DNA of 64,000 nt, taken from Plazaster borealis (lineage: Eukaryota > Echinodermata > Asteroidea > Forcipulatida > Labidiasteridae). Shown in pieces: positions 42,031 to 57,000 of this stretch (within the stretch, counting starts at the first letter, position 1; each line of letters opens with the position of its first letter). Location of the stretch: the NCBI GenBank assembly GCA_021014325.1, contig CM037472.1, forward strand, positions 248,001 to 312,000, given 5' to 3'. The position numbers and the translations under genes are program-made. Below the pieces are notes generated by a model. That model was given only the letters and a program-made list of their open reading frames with translations. It had not been told where the DNA came from and made no database searches.

Positions 42031-45000
42031 TCAGATAATTTGAGAGAAGCAAGTGCTCGGACCAGCGGCGTTGCCGGGGGCGGGGGGGATGGTCAAAGAA
42101 ATGATTTTACGATTGAATAATCCTATTTTTATATATCAATAGCGTTAACCGTAAGACTTATCAAAATAAACATCAATGGTGTTGTGTGATTCTTGCAATA
42201 TGCCGTTAATAAAACAAACAAAAGAATATAAGGAAACTATAGGCCTGATCAGGGCCAACTGCGTGCACCGTGTCAACATTCAATCTATAAATACGCATCG
42301 TATAGTCGCTTTTAGTATGAGTGTACTGGGGGGGGGGGGGGTAAAGGGGGGGGGCACCGGGAAGGTTAACTGGGAGAAATATCTCCTGCCTTTGATTTTT
42401 TTCTCAATTCACTTAAATTACGTCAGGAACTCATGTGAGGGGTAAGGAATAGGCCTATATACATTGATTTCTGGATTAATGGTATTAAATCCCATCGTTG
42501 TAATTTTTAATAAGCACATCCAACAAACTGGGACGGTGAATGTCACAAAATTACGTGATTCCAATAGACCCTTCCCATCCCGCGTGCGCACTGGTTTGCT
42601 GTGTCGTATGCGTGACACTAGGGCTTATTCCGGAGGTTGCGGCAGTTTTCAGCGGTTTGTGTTCGTATCAGGTTTATTTCAATAGCTGATACCGAAATAA
42701 GCAGTGGAATTATGTCACACTTTACCCACAGGATGACCCAAAAAGAATCACAACCCCAGGAGAATTTGTCATAGTATTAATCTAACCGCAAACCTTAGAT
42801 TAAATCCATATCGTGCCGCAAGTTTAAACTCTTTATTATCGAATATCGAGATGAAATTTGCCTCTTCTAGTTGGACCCAATTCACCCGACGTCATCATCA
42901 CTGGTTGCGCCACTGGGGAGTCAATGTTCACATGGCCTATACAGTGTATTGTCTATTTTAGGCGAAGCCACGTAAGCCACAACTCATAGAGTATTTTGGT
43001 GACAACCTGGGGTGAACTCGATACCATTGTTTTGATAAGAGTCAAGGAGAGAAACACAAAAATTGTGAAGAAGAAGCAGAAGCTACTTGAAAACTTGTCT
43101 TACGTGGCTGAAGAGATCGTTTTAACATGAGAAAAAGTTCATGGTTTTAAGAACTCATCTTAGAAAACCCCGAACAGCACTACAATAAAACGGCCAAGAC
43201 AATTTAAGTGGCAGTTTTATTACATTTCCGGCATCAATAGTGTTTATTGGGGTGTTTATTTGTGTTTTTGTTTGTTTTCTGTTTGTTTTTTAATTAGTTT
43301 ATTAGGGGCCTATTTGTTTATTTGTTTCTTATGTCGCGGGGTACTATTTGTTGGGACCCGTACGCCCATTCCACTATTAAATGCTTCAATAGAAGAGTTT
43401 AGCACGAAACGGATCCGAGAAACGTTGACGCCAACGCAGACGCCCGACTGTGCTTTGGCTGCCCGAGTGTTGGTAATGACTATGATAATTCACTTCATTT
43501 GCATGGAAATTAAATAAGTTGGTGTATATTTGTGCAACATGATGGAATGTTATATGCATTGAGAATTTTGCCAAAATCTACATAACATTATAGGAAGTAA
43601 AGTAAACGTTTTTAAAATGTTGATAACGCGTACGTTAACTGCATGCATCCACCATGCATCCACACACAGAGAAACGAGTGAAGAGCACAGATATGCTTAA
43701 AACGTCTATTTCCGACATCACTCGCTGTTTCTTAGTTAGTGTTTATGTTACTATACTAATTTTACAGTTGATTGTTCCATATGTCAAATATATCACAGAG
43801 CAGGCAAATTATAATATTTTCCATCAATATTTTTTCACATTCTCCACCTAATCTGTGTAATATTTCATTATTAGCAGGATTTACATTAACTGCACAAAAG
43901 AGTTCTAGGTTGGACCATCAGTCCAAATCATGCAATTGCAAGTTCAAGTTGGGCGCTGTATTTTTCTTTTTAAAATGTTGACTTTTGACGGTCGTACATG
44001 TTAAAATTTTGAAAAGGGGAATATAGGGCTCAGTCACAGAATTTAACAGTAACAAATAATTTAATAGCGCACAAAAAGCTCATTTCACTTTGTTTGTAAT
44101 ATCCCAATGCTTATCTTCTTTTGATTTGTTGACACTGAGACACTTGACAGAGTAGAGAGGTGCAGGTCTATCCTTTGTCCTGTCTGTAAACTGTCGGTGT
44201 GTGTTAAGGACAATGGCATTTTAGTTTAACCTTTAAAATAGACTCTGCTGTTTTAAAACTTTTCCAATCACTACATCAGCCTCCCTTTTTTCTCCCTATA
44301 GTATAAGTTTAAATCTAAATGGCGTGGGGGTGTTTTTTCCATACATACAACAAGTAGCCCATGTTATATTTTATAATTAATCATTGCTTTGTTTACTGAA
44401 TTTGTATAATTTGCTGTATATTGTGAAACATATTTTAAATTGAATTGGTAACGACATCGTTTCAGTTGTTCAATTGTTGCAGTAGGGCCTACCTGCTGCT
44501 ATATGTAGGATTTGAACTGGTCTCTAGCTACTGGGCAATCTTTGTAGTCTAGTGGTAGTACATCTGCTCTAGAATGGCAAAGGTCTTGGGTTCGAATCCC
44601 ACCTGAGTAATATGCTTGTGGATTTTTTTTCTTCACAGGACACTGGGAAAGTACTGAGTATACAGTGCTAAACATCATTCAATATAGAGAAAAAAAGACT
44701 TCTTAATAACTCCGATGCAAATTCAACATCCATTCAGTCGTATTCTTTTGTTAAAAAAATGGATAAAGTCACAAAGCATCTCTTGAAGGTTGCTGTCCCT
44801 CAAAAAAACAAAAAAACACAAAAAAAACAAGCACTTAAAAATGAAATTTGTACTTCTTATTTAAAATCAAAGAGATAACATCTTGTTGGAAAAGATTCCA
44901 AACCGGACCACCACCTTCACTTTTTATTATAACAAAAATAGTGTGTTGTTAACCCAGATATAATTCCACTTTGATTATCCAGCCACGACGGAAAGCAAGA
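42031..45000. other. Upstream region of the ankyrin gene
   Basis: No coding sequence I can support. G runs at about 42328-42354. The + frame around 43340-43480 (TRTPIPLLNASIEEF) looks coding-like but lacks an acceptor or ATG. A family 3 SINE lies at 44536. Confidence 0.4.
44536..44690 (+). repeat. tRNA-derived SINE, family 3
   Basis: TAGTCTAGTGGTAGTACATC (A box) and GGGTTCGAATCCCACC (B box), then a tail with GCTTGTGGATTTTTTTT and ACTGAGTATACAGTGCT. The tail is shared with copies at 2095-2440 and 59845-60050. Confidence 0.7.
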
Positions 45001-48000
45001 ATGGCGGACGAGGGCGGGGAGCTAACCAATGGACCATCTACATCAAAGGTAAAGACAACAATGCAGAATTTACCCTAAAATGACATACTTGGAATGAATC
45101 ACAGGCCTGGAATTACACACAGGCTACGGCCTCCATTGCCCTGGTCTTGGCCTTGGTGCCCCTTCAAAAGTGTCCCATGGACTTTCAGATTTTCCAATGG
45201 AAGTGCCGTTTGCAAAATGAAAATGGACTTGCCCTCTCAAGGATGAAATTACAGGCCTGGTATCATTTAATCACCTTCAGAAGACGGCTGCAAATATTTC
45301 CAAAATGAGCATAAGCCTATCCAAGGTTTTTAAACCTGGTTATTTTATAACAGGTTTGATGTAATTTCAATCAAGTATGTGCACTGTTCAAGAGCCTCAC
45401 AAACCTATAAAAACAAAGCTTCAGTTTATTCTTTACTTTGATGTAATTGATTATAACATTTTAAAACCAACAATTTATTGTATGAAGGTTAATAAACATT
45501 TTCATCTGATTGTAAAGATATGAATTAAATATGTAGTTTTATAGAGAAATGGTCCGTTAATTTTGAGGAAAAATCCTCAACATCTACATTTGGTAAAAGA
45601 GCTAATTGATTTTCCTTTTTGCAATTTTCAACAAGCAGGGTAAGAAGCGTCCCATACCAGCTCCACATCTTCCTCCCCGCAGCCCACAGATCAAACGAAA
45701 GCGTATGCCAGCAGAATACTACCAATCAGATGTTGTGGATGCTATCTCTAAACAATCTGTCAGAACTCCAAATGCTGATAAAGAATTATACTTTCAGAAG
45801 AACACCTACCTGGCTGTAAGAACTGAAAATGGTAAGTTTGTTTTCAATTCTATTCCTTGATGTTTATTTCAATGCTGATAAGTTAAATTGATCACCATGT
45901 TTAGAATCTAACCAACACTGAAATCAGTTTGTTGTTCTTACAAAAACCATTGCCCATATTATTTTGATGGCGTTAAATAAATTAAACCCATTTTGATTTA
46001 TCTACCTAGTTAGAGTGTTTTACACAAGAGTGAAAGAAATGGGGTTACTGCTGCTTTATCATTCCTTAGATGGATCCTAATAGATTTTCTAAACACACTT
46101 AGCAGGTTTTTGACAGTATGTCCTATCTTGTAGATGAGGTGCTCTGATGCATAGCAGGTTTTTGACTGTATGTCCTATCTTGTAGATGAGGTTCTCTGAT
46201 GCATAGCAGGTTTTTGACTGTATGTCCTATCTTGTAGAGGAGGTTCTCTGATGCATAGCAGGTTTTTGACAGTAGGTCCTATCTTGTAGAGGAGGTTCTC
46301 TGATGCATAGCAGGTTTTATACAGTAGGTCCTATCTTGTAGAGGAGGTTCTCTGATGCATAGCAGGTTTTTGACAGTAGGTCCTATCTTGTAGAGGAGGT
46401 TCTCTGATGCATAGCAGGTTTTATACAGTAGATCCTATCTTGTAGAGGAGGTTCTCTGATGCATAGCAGGTTTTTGACAGTAGGTCCTATCTTGTAGAGG
46501 AGGTTCTCTGATGCATAGCAGGTTTTATACAGTAGGTCCTATCTTGTAGAGGAGGTTCTCTGATGCATAGCAGGTTTTATACAGTAGGTCCTATCTTGTA
46601 GAGGAGGTTCTCTGATGCATAGCAGGTTTTATACAGTAGGTCCTATCTTGTAGAGGAGGTTCTCTGATGCATAGCAGGTTTTTGACAGTATGTCCTATCT
46701 TGTAGAGGAGGTTCTCTGATGCATAGCAGGTTTTTGAGAGTAGGTCCTATTTTGTAGAGGAGGTTCTCTGATGCATAGCAAGTTTTTGACTGTAGGTCCT
46801 ATCTTGTAGATGAGGTTTTCTGATGCATAGCAGGTTTTTGACAGTAGGTCCTATCTTGTAGAGGAGGTTTTCTGATGCATAGCAGGTTTTTGACAGTAGG
46901 TCCTATCTTGTAGAGGAGGTTCTCTGATGCATAGCAGGTTTTTGAGAGTAGGTCCTATTTTGTAGAGGAGGTTCTCTGATGCATAGCAAGTTTTTGACTG
47001 TAGGTCCTATCTTGTAGATGAGGTTTTCTGATGCATAGCAGGTTTTTGACAGTAGGTCCTATCTTGTAGAGGAGGTTTTCTGATGCATAGCAGGTTTTTG
47101 ACAGTAGGTCCTATCTTGTAGAGGTTTTCTGATGCATAGCAGGTTTTTGACAGTAGGTCCTATCTTGTAGAGGAGGTTCTCTGATGCATAGCAGGTTTTT
47201 GACAGTAGGTCCTATCTTGTAGAGGAGGTTTTCTGATGCATAGCAGGTTTTTGACAGTAGGTCCTATCTTGTAGAGGAGGTTTTCTGATGCATAGCAGGT
47301 TTTTGACAGTAGGTCCTATCTTGTAGAGGAGGTTCTCTGATGCATAGCAGGTTTTTGACAGTAGGTCCTATCTTGTAGAGGAGGTTCTCTGATGCATAGC
47401 AGGTTTTTGAGAGTAGGTCATATCTTGTAGAGGAGGTTTTCTGATGCATAGCAGGTTTTTGACAGTAGGTCCTATCTTGTAGAGGAGGTTCTCTGATGCA
47501 TAGCAGGTTTTTGACAGTAGGTCCTATCTTGTAGAGGAGGTTTTCTGATGCATAGCAGGTTTTTGACAGTAGGTCCTATCTTGTAGAGGAGGTTTTCTGA
47601 TGCATAGCAGGTTTTTGACAGTAGGTCCTATCTTGTAGAGGAGGTTTTCTGATGCATAGCAGGTTTTTGACAGTATGTCCTATCTTGTAGAGGAGGTTCT
47701 CTGATGCATAGCAGGTTTTTGAGAGTAGGTCCTATTTTGTAGAGGAGGTTCTCTGATGCATAGCAAGTTTTTGACTGTAGGTCCTATCTGTAGATGAGGT
47801 TTTCTGATGCATAGCAGGTTTTTGACAGTAGGTCCTATCTTGTAGAGGAGGTTTTCTGATGCATAGCAGGTTTTTGACAGTAGGTCCTATCTTGTAGAGG
47901 AGGTTTTCTGATGCATAGCAGGTTTTTGACAGTAGGTCCTATCTTGTAGAGGAGGTTCTCTGATGCATAGCAGGTTTTTGACAGTAGGTCCTATCTTGTA

Positions 48001-51000
48001 GAGGAGGTTTTCTGATGCATAGCAGGTTTTTGACAGTAGGTCCTATCTTGTAGATGAGGTTCTCTGATGCAAAGCAGGTTTTTGACAGTAGGTCCTATCT
48101 TGTAGAGGAGGTTTTCTGATGCATAGCAGGTTTTTGACAGTAGGTCCTATCTTGTAGAGGAGGTTTTCTGATGCATAGCAGGTTTTTGACAGTAGGTCCT
48201 ATCTTGTAGAGGAGGTTCTCTGATGCATAGCAGGTTTTTGACAGTAGGTCCTATCTTGTAGAGGAGGTTTTCTGATGCATAGCAGGTTTTTGACAGTAGG
48301 TCCTATCTTGTAGAGGTTTTCTGATGCATAGCAGGTTTTTGACAGTAGGTCCTATCTTGTAGAGGAGGTTCTCTGGTGCATAGCAGGTTTTTGACAGTAG
48401 GTCCTATCTTGTAGAGGAGGTGCTCTGATGCATAGCAGGTTTTTGACAGTAGGTCCTATCTTGTAGAGGAGGTGCTCTGATGCATAGCAGGTTTTTGACA
48501 GTAGGTCCTATCTTGTAGAGGAGGTGCTCTGATGCATAGCAGGTTTTTGACAGTAGGTCCTATCTTGTAGAGGAGGTGCTCTGATGCATAGCAGGTTTTT
48601 GACAGTAGGTCCTATCTTGTAGAGGAGGTTCTCTGATGCATAGCAGGTTTTTGACAGTAGGTCCTATCTTGTAGATGAGGTTCGCTGATGCATAGCAGGT
48701 TTTTGACTGTAGGTCCTTGACTGTAGGTCCTATCTTGTAGAGGAGGTTCTCTGATGCATAGCAGGTTTTTGACAGTAGGTCCTATCTTGTAGAGGAGGTT
48801 CTCTGATGCATAGCAGGTTTTTGACAGTAGGTCCTATCTTGTAGAGGAGGTTCTCTGATGCATAGCAGGTTTTTGACTGTAGGTCCTATCTTGTAGATGA
48901 GGTTTGCTGATGCATAGGAGGTTTTTGACAGTAGGTCCTATTTTGTAGATGAGGTTCGCTGATGCATAGCAGGTTTTTGACTGTAGGTCCTTGACTATAG
49001 GTCCTATCTTGTAGAGGAGGTTCTCTGATACATAGCAGGTTTTTGACAGTAGGTCCTATTTTGTAGAGGAGGTTCTCTGATGCATAGCAGGTTTTCGACA
49101 GTAGGTTCATCTTGTAGAGGAGGTTCTCTGATGCATAGCAGGTTTTTGTCTGTAGGTCCTATCTTGTAGAGGAGGTTCTCTGATGCATAGCAGGTTTTTG
49201 ACAGTAGGTCCTATCTTGTAGATGAGGTTTGCTGATGCATGGGAGGTTTTTGACTGTAGGTCCTTGACTGTAGGTCCTATCTTCTAGAGGGGGTTCTCTG
49301 ATGCATAGCAGGTTTTTGACAGTAGGTCCTTTTTTGTAGAGGAGGTTCTCTGATGCATAGCAGGTTTCTGACAGTCGGTCCTATTTTGTAGAGGAAGTTT
49401 TCTGATGCATGGTTGTCTGTGCTTCTTTTTAACTGTCCCAATGTTCTCATTTCAGGGAAGTATTTCATCTGTAAGACTGCTCAGAATGTCTACCACAAGA
49501 CCAAGCTGTTCAAGATCTTATGGCTAGAGCTGAGATCAGAACCAGGAACCTATGAGATGTCTTATCGTGATACCATTGACATAGACAGCATCCTTACAGA
49601 TGTAGTCATGAATAAACAGTCTGGAGGTCTTCTGGTCATGCCGCGTAGTGAGATTGCACGAGTAGAACAAGTTCTTGGACTTGCCATCAAAAAGGAGAAT
49701 GGAACATCAGGCATTGACGATAGTAAGTCTCCCTAAGCTCCATTTTGCTTAAATATTAAGAACTTTTTTATAATTTGAATTTGAACATTTTATTTGTTAC
49801 TACTTTGGTTTCTAAACTTGCAATATCTCCACAATATTAATAATAATTGGTTGGTATGGCCCAATTTTGATGCTTGGGGCATGAACATTAATTCCTTGGT
49901 CATTGGGCAAGTTACTTCATTCCTTGAACCGTCTCAGCCTTTGCTACAAGAAACCTCTGCCCTCACAGGTACCCCTTGGAGGAGAAAAGTAATTAAGTGT
50001 CTTTCTCACGGACACAAAAGTCATGACTGGGATTCGAACCCACACCCTGATGACGTTACCACCAAACCTTAGTTGCACTTGGCCGCATTGGAATCATTAA
50101 AAAACTGTTAGTTGTTTTCTACTTGCCAAATTTAAATGATTATTTTCTTTGTGTACAATTTCTTTCAAAGCATTCACTCTTTATATATCGATGTATTCAA
50201 ATACTATACAACAAAAACTACTCCATAATTTACACAATTGATTAATTGAGAACTTTGTTTGTATATTACAATTTACATATATTTACAAATTACAATTTTT
50301 CCTCAGCTCCACGATTCCTGGAGATGAAAGATGTTAAACGTGTAGAGAACAGTGATAATGATAACGAGGACGAAGATGAGGATGAGGATGAAGATGAAGA
50401 TGAAGATGATGAAGATGAAGATGTAGACAATCCATCCACCTCCACCAAATCCAGGACGAGAAGACCAATCAAGAGACTTCAGATCAAGAAACCTAAGCCT
50501 CAATCCAAGGCTAGAGCAGGTGTTGTGACTCAAGCCAGTAAACAGAGGAGCCGTGGGAGACCTAAAACTTCAAATACTACAGCAACAAAGACAGGTAAAG
50601 TAGACGAACATCATAAACATGTTCACCAATTACTTGAAGGCTGTTGAAAATAGTGAGAGGTGGAAACTGCCAAAAGTTGGTTCATTAGTTTTGTAATGGA
50701 GACTAAATTACGCAATTTTGTTTCCTTCACCTTTTAAGGCAATGTACATGGAAACCCACAGTCTATTTATTCTTCAATTGGCTCTAGGGGTATGGGGTGG
50801 GGGCATATGTGGGAAATTCTTAACAGGTGGAGGGGGATGGTGTATGTAGGATTACCTCGACCCCATCCCCCGACACCATTATTTCCCATAAGCATTGAAA
50901 ACAATGTACTGAAGACGCAGTAGCAACATTTCTTTGAGTACTCCAAAAAGGCTAATCCAATCTCATTTTTGGGGGAGTCAACACAACATTTTCTTCTGTC

Positions 51001-54000
51001 ATTTATTATCAATGCATTGGATTAGCTTATTGCATATGCTGGATTGGAACTTGATTTTACAACCCTTAGAAGAATCTTCGCATCCACAGATTTGGACATA
51101 GAATACACCACTAATAGCACTCCACACTAATGACATCACTTGTGCTCAAAATACCAAGCTGTCAGACAAACATTGCACCACCACTCGCGCAATCACCGCA
51201 TCATCGGCGCGCCAAACTGCACTAGTACTATAGTCAGTACATGTGAGTTAATATAAAACTTGGACATAAACACGTGCGTATGTTTGTGAAATTTGCACAT
51301 CTGTTTTGAGCATTAGTTCAGAGTGCTATTGCCTAAAATACTGACTAAGGTGAGAACTCCCTAATTTGACTCCATTTTAGTTGCAAAGAAAATAACTGCC
51401 AAGGCAAAGACAACAAGAGGAAAAGCTGCAGCTAAACCTGGCAAGAGAGGGCGTAAACCCTTGAAGAAAGAGAAGAAAACATCCAAAGAAAAGATCAAGA
51501 AGAAAAAAGAGAAAAAGCTGAAGGAAAAGAAGAAGCCAAAAGAGAAGGTTCATCCGAATGATAAGCTCGTCCAGAGACCAGATATTGAAGTGGTGCAAAA
51601 GGATCCAATGTTTGAAGTCAAGTAAGTCTCAATGCTATTTCTCTTTGTAAGTCAGGGAACCAGGTGGTTTGGAACTTCTCTTTTGCAATTTGTATGTTCA
51701 TCACATTCTTTGTTCTTCTAAAATATTTAAAAAAGTATACTGCATATTATAACCACACACAGAGATCCTTGTCATTTGATTGGTGGAACACGCGTCACGT
51801 GTCATCCATTATTTTGCCATTTATTTACTGCTGCGACATTCCACAAGTTAATATTTGAGTCCAATATGGGTAATAGTTGGACGAGTATTGCAACATCGTT
51901 CCCAAAATAATCGTTCCCTGCTTGTTTCTCCAAACGAGGCAAGGTCGTGTCAAGGCAGACAAGGTTGATGTCTACATGGTGTCATCCACGTTTAAGGGTT
52001 TTTTTAATTTTCAAAATGGGTTGGATGAGTTTCTGTGTATATTTTGTGTTTATTGTGAACCAGTTTCAAATGACAAGGATCTATGTGTTAGTTATATAAA
52101 ATAAATATCGAATACATTTCATTTGTGCAGTGTCGCAGAATATAATCACTCGGTGAAATCTGGCTTTTCCATTTCACGAGGCGAAGCCAAGTGAAATTGA
52201 ATAGTTTAGATTTCACCTTGTATGCATCAAATATCTGTATATTATTATGATGCATCTAAAAATTGCTGTTAAAACAAATCATCGGTTTGTTGCTAAATGA
52301 TTTGTATTGTGACATCACATTTTGCTTTGCACTTAGGATTGATACACATTTTAAGATTAATTTTAGCTCTTTGGGAAATGAAGCCGAAGACATATAAAAG
52401 AACAAATATTTTAATGTTGTTTATTTGTTTAAAATAAAGATACAGTTAAATAGTGTCATTAAATTACAAACAAAACATTCATATTTCTTGCTCAATATAC
52501 CTTTGTAGAGCATCTAAAATTAAATACAGAGTGTTGTTAAAGACAACTTTCACTCCAATACTGACATATTTTCATTTTAGGAATGAAAACGAGATGCCAG
52601 AAGTTTCAAAGTTTGTCTTGTGCAAGCGTACCATTAGAGCTGTTCTTACCAATGACATGCCACTCCTAAAGAAACTGGTGGATAACAAAGAGGTCCCTAG
52701 TGTTATGCTTTTTCGGAGTAATGATGTCAAACTATCTGCCTTGGATTATGCTGTGAGACTGGAAAACCAGGCTGCTATGAAGCTATTGCTACCAGAGGTC
52801 AGCAGTAACAAGCAACGTGCCAAGCTACCTGAAGTTATCATGCAGCATCAAAGCCGTGGAAGGTAAACTTACATCATTAAATGAACATAATAATAATAAT
52901 AACTAGTTCTTATATAGCGCATTTAACAATAACGCCTCAATGTGCTTCACATTAGTGCCCTGGTCATTGGGCCACAACATTCCTGTAATCTTTCTCAGCT
53001 CCCTGGGGAGTATACAGCCCCCAGGCTGCCGTGGTGCTCCGAAGGCCTTTCAAACACAATATCAATCTCTACCCTCGCAGGTACCCATTTATACCCCTGG
53101 GTGAAGAGAAGCAATTATAGTAAAGTATCTCGCTCAAGGATACAAGTGTCATGACCAAGATTCGAACCCATGACTTAACCATTGGAACTTGAATTTGATG
53201 CTATAAACCACTCGGCCACATGACACCCTACTAACATAAATTAGTATTAAGATCTAAGATGAGTAGCTCTGAAGGCAAAGATGATCTGAGGATGTTAATT
53301 TGTCTTACTGAGTGTTGATTTCTTCCATGGCTAGGTATAATTTCTTGAGCCTTGGTCATGCTGTTCGAGATATTAATGTTGGCAGAGGAAGCAGAGAAGG
53401 TAACAATGCCTTTACAAAGGTAAGTTCAATTCTTGTCAACTTCATCCTCTAACCACCCCCCTCCCTTCATAAATAATAAGCAATCCAACAATATACTGTA
53501 TCTCAATATCGGACACCTGTATTCATGAGTAATTAGGTTGGCTAGTGCATCAAGCGCTCGTCTCTCACAACTGTGGCCCTGGTTTGATTCCTGGCTAGGG
53601 CTATTTGTGAGTAGAATTGTACACTTGTTCTCTCCTGTGCCATGAGGGTTATTTTCCCTCCGATCAAACACTTTCGATCTCTGTATGTGCTTCAGAGTCA
53701 TATATGGGTCGATGTGGCTTGCTGCCAAATAGCGCCTTTACATGCTTGTGGCTTGAATACATAGGGTGCGTTCGATTAGCTCACACGTGTAAGTAAAACT
53801 TACACGAGAGCGTTCGATTAGCCATCAAATGATACTCGTGTCTGCCACGGTGTCAGCCACCACAGCCCCAGCTCGCGAGCGGATCTCTGGTGGATGCCCG
53901 GTGTAATGACGTAGTTTCCGGCTGCAGGCATATTATACCAAGATGGCGGGGAACAAGTTGAATTCGACCCGAGTACAAAAACTACAAATTAATACACAGA

Positions 54001-57000
54001 TTTATCGTCTATGAAACAATTATGGCAAATGGAAAGGAAATGTATTTCCTGAAAAGCAAACAGTTGGTGAGTGTGTACAAATTATGAATGATATAATTAA
54101 ATGTGTCTTCACGGACATCAACTTTTTCCAGTTGAGCAGACGACGGAAATGATGGAGCTGTATGTTAACTCTTTTTTTAAGTCGCGCTGCTTTTGACCAA
54201 CCTTTGACCTTAATTTTCCCAGAGTGCCAATCGAAAACACTGCAGCGTTCGATTAGCCTCGTTTTGTGGCTACCACGAGTGTAAGTCCCGGGTACACACG
54301 GGGAAGCTAATCGAACGCACCCATAGCCACTTCCTTTGCAATGCAGCTTCTTACCTGAGAGTAAAGATGATTAGCCTCACAAATTATTATGAGTTTTATT
54401 AATTATATCAAGTGCAACCAGTATCTGGCTTTTCCATTTCACTCGGCTTCGCCTCAAGAAATGGAATAGTACAGATTTCACCTGGTGATTATATTCTGTG
54501 ACAGTGCACTCATATGCATCCAATATTTGTATATTGTACGTTTAACATATGCACTTGTGCTACTTCCATGGACATAGGATCTTGACAATCATAGAGGAAG
54601 TGAAGTACACATAATGGAAGCAATGACAACTGGAGTTTCTGCAAAAACCATTGAGTTTATCATGGCCACCAACCCAGATGAAAAGGTGAGCTGTCAATAG
54701 TCTAGCCAATACATACTGAAAGCTGTTGTGTTATAGCATTTGTTTCTCCATCCACTGTCTTAGCAGTAAAACACTGTTAAATTAGTGGTTTTGAAGCAGG
54801 AATTACAGTAGTTGCCTTATTTCATGTGTTTAAAGGCACTGAACACGTTTGGTAATTGTCAAAGACCAGTATTCTCACTTGGTGTATCCTAACATATGCA
54901 TAAAATAATAAGCCGGTGAAAATTTGGGCTCAATTGGTCATCGAAGTTGCAAGAAAACGATGGAAGAAAAAACACCCTTGTTGTACAAATTTGTTTGCTT
55001 TCAAATGCCTGAAAAAGGCTTCTGGCCAAAAGTCTTTTAATATTTTAGTGAGAAATTACCTCTTTCTCAAAAACTTCATTACTTCAGAGGGAGTCGTTTC
55101 TTAGAATGTTTTATACTATCAACAGCTCTTCGCTGCTCGTTACCAAGTAAGTTTTTATGCTCATACATATTTTGAGTAATTACCAGACGTGTCCAGTGCC
55201 TTTAAACTATTAAGTTATTTCGTGCTGATGATGTTTACCTTTGTAAGAAATGTTTGTAAGAATGAGAAGATATATAGCCCTAAGCAATATGAGTCCATCT
55301 TGTAATTTAATGACCAGAAGGACTGTTTGCTCCATTGGACTATAAAGTATCCACTTCAGCTGCGCCACGCATTTGGAATTCTCTACCACTTAATCTTAGA
55401 TCTTGTCTTTGTACCACAAAATTCAAATCTCTTCTCAAAACTTATCTTATGTCACAGGTTTTCAAGGACTAATTTTGTTGTGTCTGTTTTTTCTTTGTTT
55501 TGTTTTGTTTTGTGTTTGGTTTTTTACTGCGCCTTGAACACCCAGCAGGGTGGATATGTGCGCATTACAAGTCTTATTATTATTATTATTATTATTAGTA
55601 TGCCAAGTAGAAGATACTGTTAGCATTTTCCCATCACTTCCTTAGCCTAACCCGTCTGTTCTACCCAACAGCAGTTTCTGATACATTTTGGTTATCTGCT
55701 GTTTTCGGCCAAACCAATCACATTGGGCTTTGTGGATGCATGAGGTGATCACCATCCTTAATGTTTTCTTCAATATCAAGGTGTTTGTTAATTGTTTGTA
55801 TTTATTTTTTGACTTCTAGTACCTTGTCGAAGAAAATATCGTTGTTGCAGTGAAAGCAGGCAATAGATTGTTAGCTGGTCGTCTGATCCAAAAATGCAAT
55901 CAATCCGGTGGACGCTACTTTAATAAACTACATGAAGAGGTAAGAGTTATTATTTTTAACCCTTTAGCATGCATACTGCCCGGAACCGCCCTGCCTGTTA
56001 CTCCTCAAACCGCTCACAACCGCCCTGCCTGTTACTCCTCAAACCGCCCAGAACCGCCCTGCCTGTTTCTCCTCAAACCGCCCGCAACCGCCCTGCCTGT
56101 TACTCCTCAAACCGCCCAGAACCGCCCAGAACCGCCCTGCCTGTTACTCCTCAAACCGCCCAGAACCGCCCTGCCTGTTACTCCTCAAACCGCCCACAAC
56201 CGCACTGCCTGTTTCTCCTCAAACCGCCTGCAACCGCCCTGCCTGTTTCTCCTCAAACCGCCCACAACTGCCCTGCCTGTTTCTCCTTAAACCGCCCACA
56301 ACTGCCCTGTCTGTTCCTCCTAAAACCGCCTGCAACCGCCCTGCTTGTTTCTCTTCAAAACAACTGGAACCGCACTGCTTGTTACTCAACAAACTGTCCG
56401 CAACCGCCCTGCCTGTTTCGCCTCAAACCGCTTACAACCGCCCTGCCTGTTTCTCCTAAAACCGCCTGCAACCGCCCTGTGATACTCCTCAAACCGCCTG
56501 CAACCGCCCTGCCTGTTTCTCCTCAAACCGCCCACAACCGCCCTGCCTGTTTCTCCTCAAACCGCCCACAACCGCCCTGCCTGTTTCTCCTTAAACTGCC
56601 CACAACTGCCCTGCCTGTTACTCCCTATGCCACATCCATAAAACACAGAAAGAGTAAAATAACAATTATTAGAGGAATATTTCTTTGATTAATTATTATA
56701 ATTAATTAATTATCTATAACTTATTATTTACAGGTGCTCCTGGTTGATAAACCTGAAGATCTGTCTCCGTTCAAGGCAATATCTGTCAAGAAGAAACCCT
56801 ATGACAATCATAGAGTAAGTTGCACCATTCTTCTTTGTACATGTATATTAAACTCTAATATTTATTCGGCTTCTTTGCGGAGATCCACTACTGCTGTGTA
56901 TTATTTTTATTGAGGTATACTTAACAATTTATTCTCATTTTGTGTACACAAGTTATTGGAAAACAAATAATAATGACCTACAAGTAAATCATCTGGCGTC

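Noticed and set aside
43320..43480. Coding-looking frame TRTPIPLLNASIEEF
   Set aside because: Lacks an acceptor AG near its start and an in-frame ATG of good context; I could not connect it to another exon.
46085..49412. CRISPR-like array
   Set aside because: The 52-bp units are contiguous, with no unique spacers, in a eukaryotic intron. It is a minisatellite.
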